NCBI GenBank assembly: GCA_947631585.1
Contig: CANRLY010000112.1
Span: 1 to 6,338 of the forward strand
Direction of reading: 5' to 3'
Length of the DNA stretch: 6,338 bases
Source: an uncultured Clostridia bacterium
GTDB lineage: Bacteria > Bacillota > Clostridia > Oscillospirales > Ruminococcaceae
In this document: positions 5,494 to 6,338 of the stretch, one piece after another
How the letters are laid out: every line of letters starts with the position of its first letter
How positions within the stretch are numbered: the stretch's first letter is position 1
Program-made: the position numbers and the translations under genes
The notes under the pieces: model-generated
The model's database searches: none
Seen by the model: only the letters and a program-made list of their open reading frames with translations
What the model was told of the DNA's origin: nothing

Positions 5494-5510
5494 GCATAAT
5501 GTTATAAAAT
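5482..5510 (+). promoter_or_regulatory. Candidate promoter for the GH31 gene
   Basis: TTGCAA (5482-5487) and TAAAAT (5505-5510) are 17 bases apart, giving a start near 5517 and a leader of about 95 bases. A second -10-like box, TATAAT (5548-5553), is perfect but has no good -35 box 17 bases upstream, so it would need an activator. Which is used cannot be decided from sequence alone. Confidence 0.45.
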
Positions 5511-5531
5511 TAAATTATTAAACAAGAACTG

Positions 5532-5587
5532 TCCGGCAGGGTGACCGTATAATATTTTTATATAAGAAATATGGGAGGTCTGCCGGA
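5532..5587 (+). promoter_or_regulatory. Large inverted repeat upstream of the GH31 gene (operator or leader hairpin)
   Basis: TCCGGCA (5532-5538) is complementary to TGCCGGA (5581-5587). After a 4-base bulge, GACC (5543-5546) pairs with GGTC (5577-5580), and inside that ATATTT (5552-5557) pairs with AAATAT (5567-5572). As RNA this is a long, layered hairpin ending 11 bases before the AGGAGG, followed by a short ATTTT. As DNA, the GC-rich arms flank a TATAAT box and are 49 bp apart, start to start. Either an operator pair or an attenuating leader fits. Confidence 0.5.
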
Positions 5588-5612
5588 ATTTTAAAAACAG
5601 GAGGTAACACAT

Positions 5613-6338
5613 ATGAAATTTGCCGACGGATTCTGGCTGAACCAACGGGGCTATGACGTGAATTATGCCAATCAGGCGTTTGAGATCACTGAGATCGAAA
5701 ACGGGATACTTGTCCTTGCTACGCCGTTTGTAGTCTACAACAGGGCTATGATGCTGGGAAGCGCAAACCTGGAGATAGCCTACACTTCCGACATGGAAAA
5801 CTGCATCAGGGTCAACATCACCCACCACAAGGGCTATGTTGACAACGGACCGCATTTTGAACTGAACAAGGGAAGTTTCAAACCGCAGGTGGAGATAAAC
5901 GACGAGGAGGCTGTGCTCACTTCCGGAGACACCAGAGTGGTGATCTCCAAAAAGACATGGAGCGTACAGTACTATTATAAAGATAAGAAGCTCACCGGCG
6001 GCGGCTGGCGTTCAACGGGAATTATTTTCGAGAGCGCATACAAGCAGCAGGCAAGGCTTCAGGTGCAGGCGGACGATACTTTCTGGAGCTATCCTGCCGA
6101 CCCGAAAAGGACTTACATAAGAGAACAGTTCGACACCAGCGTGGGCGAGTATTTTTACGGCTTTGGTGAAAAGTTCACCACCTTTACAAAGAACGGTTCT
6201 AATGTGGAGATCTGGAACGCTGACGGCGGTACTTGCTGCGATCAGTCTTACAAGTCAGTGCCGTTTTACGTTTCTTCAAGAGGGTACGGAGTTTTCGTGA
6301 ACAGCACCGACAAAGTTTCATATGAAGTAGCGTCGGAC
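5613..6338 (+). CDS. yicI: Glycoside hydrolase family 31, YicI-type alpha-xylosidase (3' end missing)
   Basis: The first 242 residues of a GH31 enzyme, open to the right edge. The N-terminus MKFADGFWLNQRG and the segments NNGPHF-like VDNGPHFELN (about 84-93), VGEYFYGFGEKFTTFTKNG (about 181-199) and VEIWNADGGTCCDQSYKSVPFYVSSRGYGVFVNS (about 201-234) match the N-terminal beta-sandwich of YicI-type alpha-xylosidases, which release alpha-linked xylose from isoprimeverose and xyloglucan oligosaccharides. No signal peptide is visible, so it is probably cytoplasmic and acts on imported oligosaccharides. The catalytic barrel, with its Asp nucleophile, lies beyond the window, so specificity for xylose over glucose is inferred from N-terminal similarity. 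Full-length relatives have roughly 770 residues. The ATG at 5613 has AGGAGGT (5599-5605) with 7 bases between. The leader contains direct and inverted repeats that suggest substrate control. Confidence 0.88.
   Translation, partial: MKFADGFWLNQRGYDVNYANQAFEITEIENGILVLATPFVVYNRAMMLGSANLEIAYTSDMENCIRVNITHHKGYVDNGPHFELNKGSFKPQVEINDEEAVLTSGDTRVVISKKTWSVQYYYKDKKLTGGGWRSTGIIFESAYKQQARLQVQADDTFWSYPADPKRTYIREQFDTSVGEYFYGFGEKFTTFTKNGSNVEIWNADGGTCCDQSYKSVPFYVSSRGYGVFVNSTDKVSYEVASD

Larger units (their letters stand above)
5372..5612 (+). other. AT-rich intergenic control region before the GH31 gene
   Basis: This 241-base stretch has no convincing gene on either strand. No strong terminator for the beta-CASP gene is visible: CACAAAA near 5415 and TTTTGTG near 5455 are complementary but about 35 bases apart and mostly A-T. 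The second half holds a promoter, direct repeats and an inverted repeat, listed separately, and ends in a strong AGGAGG (5599-5604) for the GH31 gene. Confidence 0.6.

Overview
The window looks like chromosomal DNA from a low-to-mid GC Gram-positive bacterium of the Clostridia, most likely a Ruminococcus-like (Oscillospiraceae) gut or rumen organism. The reasons are strong AGGAGG-type ribosome binding sites, TTG starts on two genes, a WalJ/RlmH pair as found in Firmicutes, and a YicI-type GH31 enzyme typical of plant-polysaccharide users. The taxonomic call is inference. There are no mobile elements, tRNAs, rRNAs or CRISPR arrays.

Layout, left to right. (1) 1-629 (+): the 3' two-thirds of a 1-phosphofructokinase gene (fruK), cut by the left edge. 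(2) 631-3281 (-): a three-gene cluster transcribed leftward, murA (cell-wall precursor synthesis), then walJ (metallo-beta-lactamase-fold hydrolase), then rlmH (23S rRNA pseudouridine methyltransferase). walJ and rlmH overlap by four bases (TTGA). rlmH converges on fruK with one base between the stop codons, and a hairpin that looks like the fruK terminator lies inside the last codons of rlmH. (3) 3282-3781: a 500-base divergent intergenic region. It holds a good sigma-A-type promoter in each direction, a roughly 220-base structured murA leader, a 15-bp palindrome and a short repeated motif. (4) 3782-5371 (+): a beta-CASP metallo-beta-lactamase, probably a ribonuclease, with every catalytic motif present. 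(5) 5372-5612: an AT-rich control region with a promoter, two 8-bp direct repeats exactly 21 bp apart, and a large inverted repeat. (6) 5613-6338 (+): the 5' part of a GH31 alpha-xylosidase gene, cut by the right edge.

The murA-walJ-rlmH cluster is housekeeping (cell envelope and ribosome). fruK and the GH31 gene are carbon-use genes that probably belong to separate transcription units. No gene set here forms an obviously new system. The most unusual points are the RlmH C-terminus, which lacks the usual Tyr-His-Lys/Arg ending and overlaps the fruK terminator hairpin; the long murA leader with competing pairings; and the layered repeats upstream of the GH31 gene.
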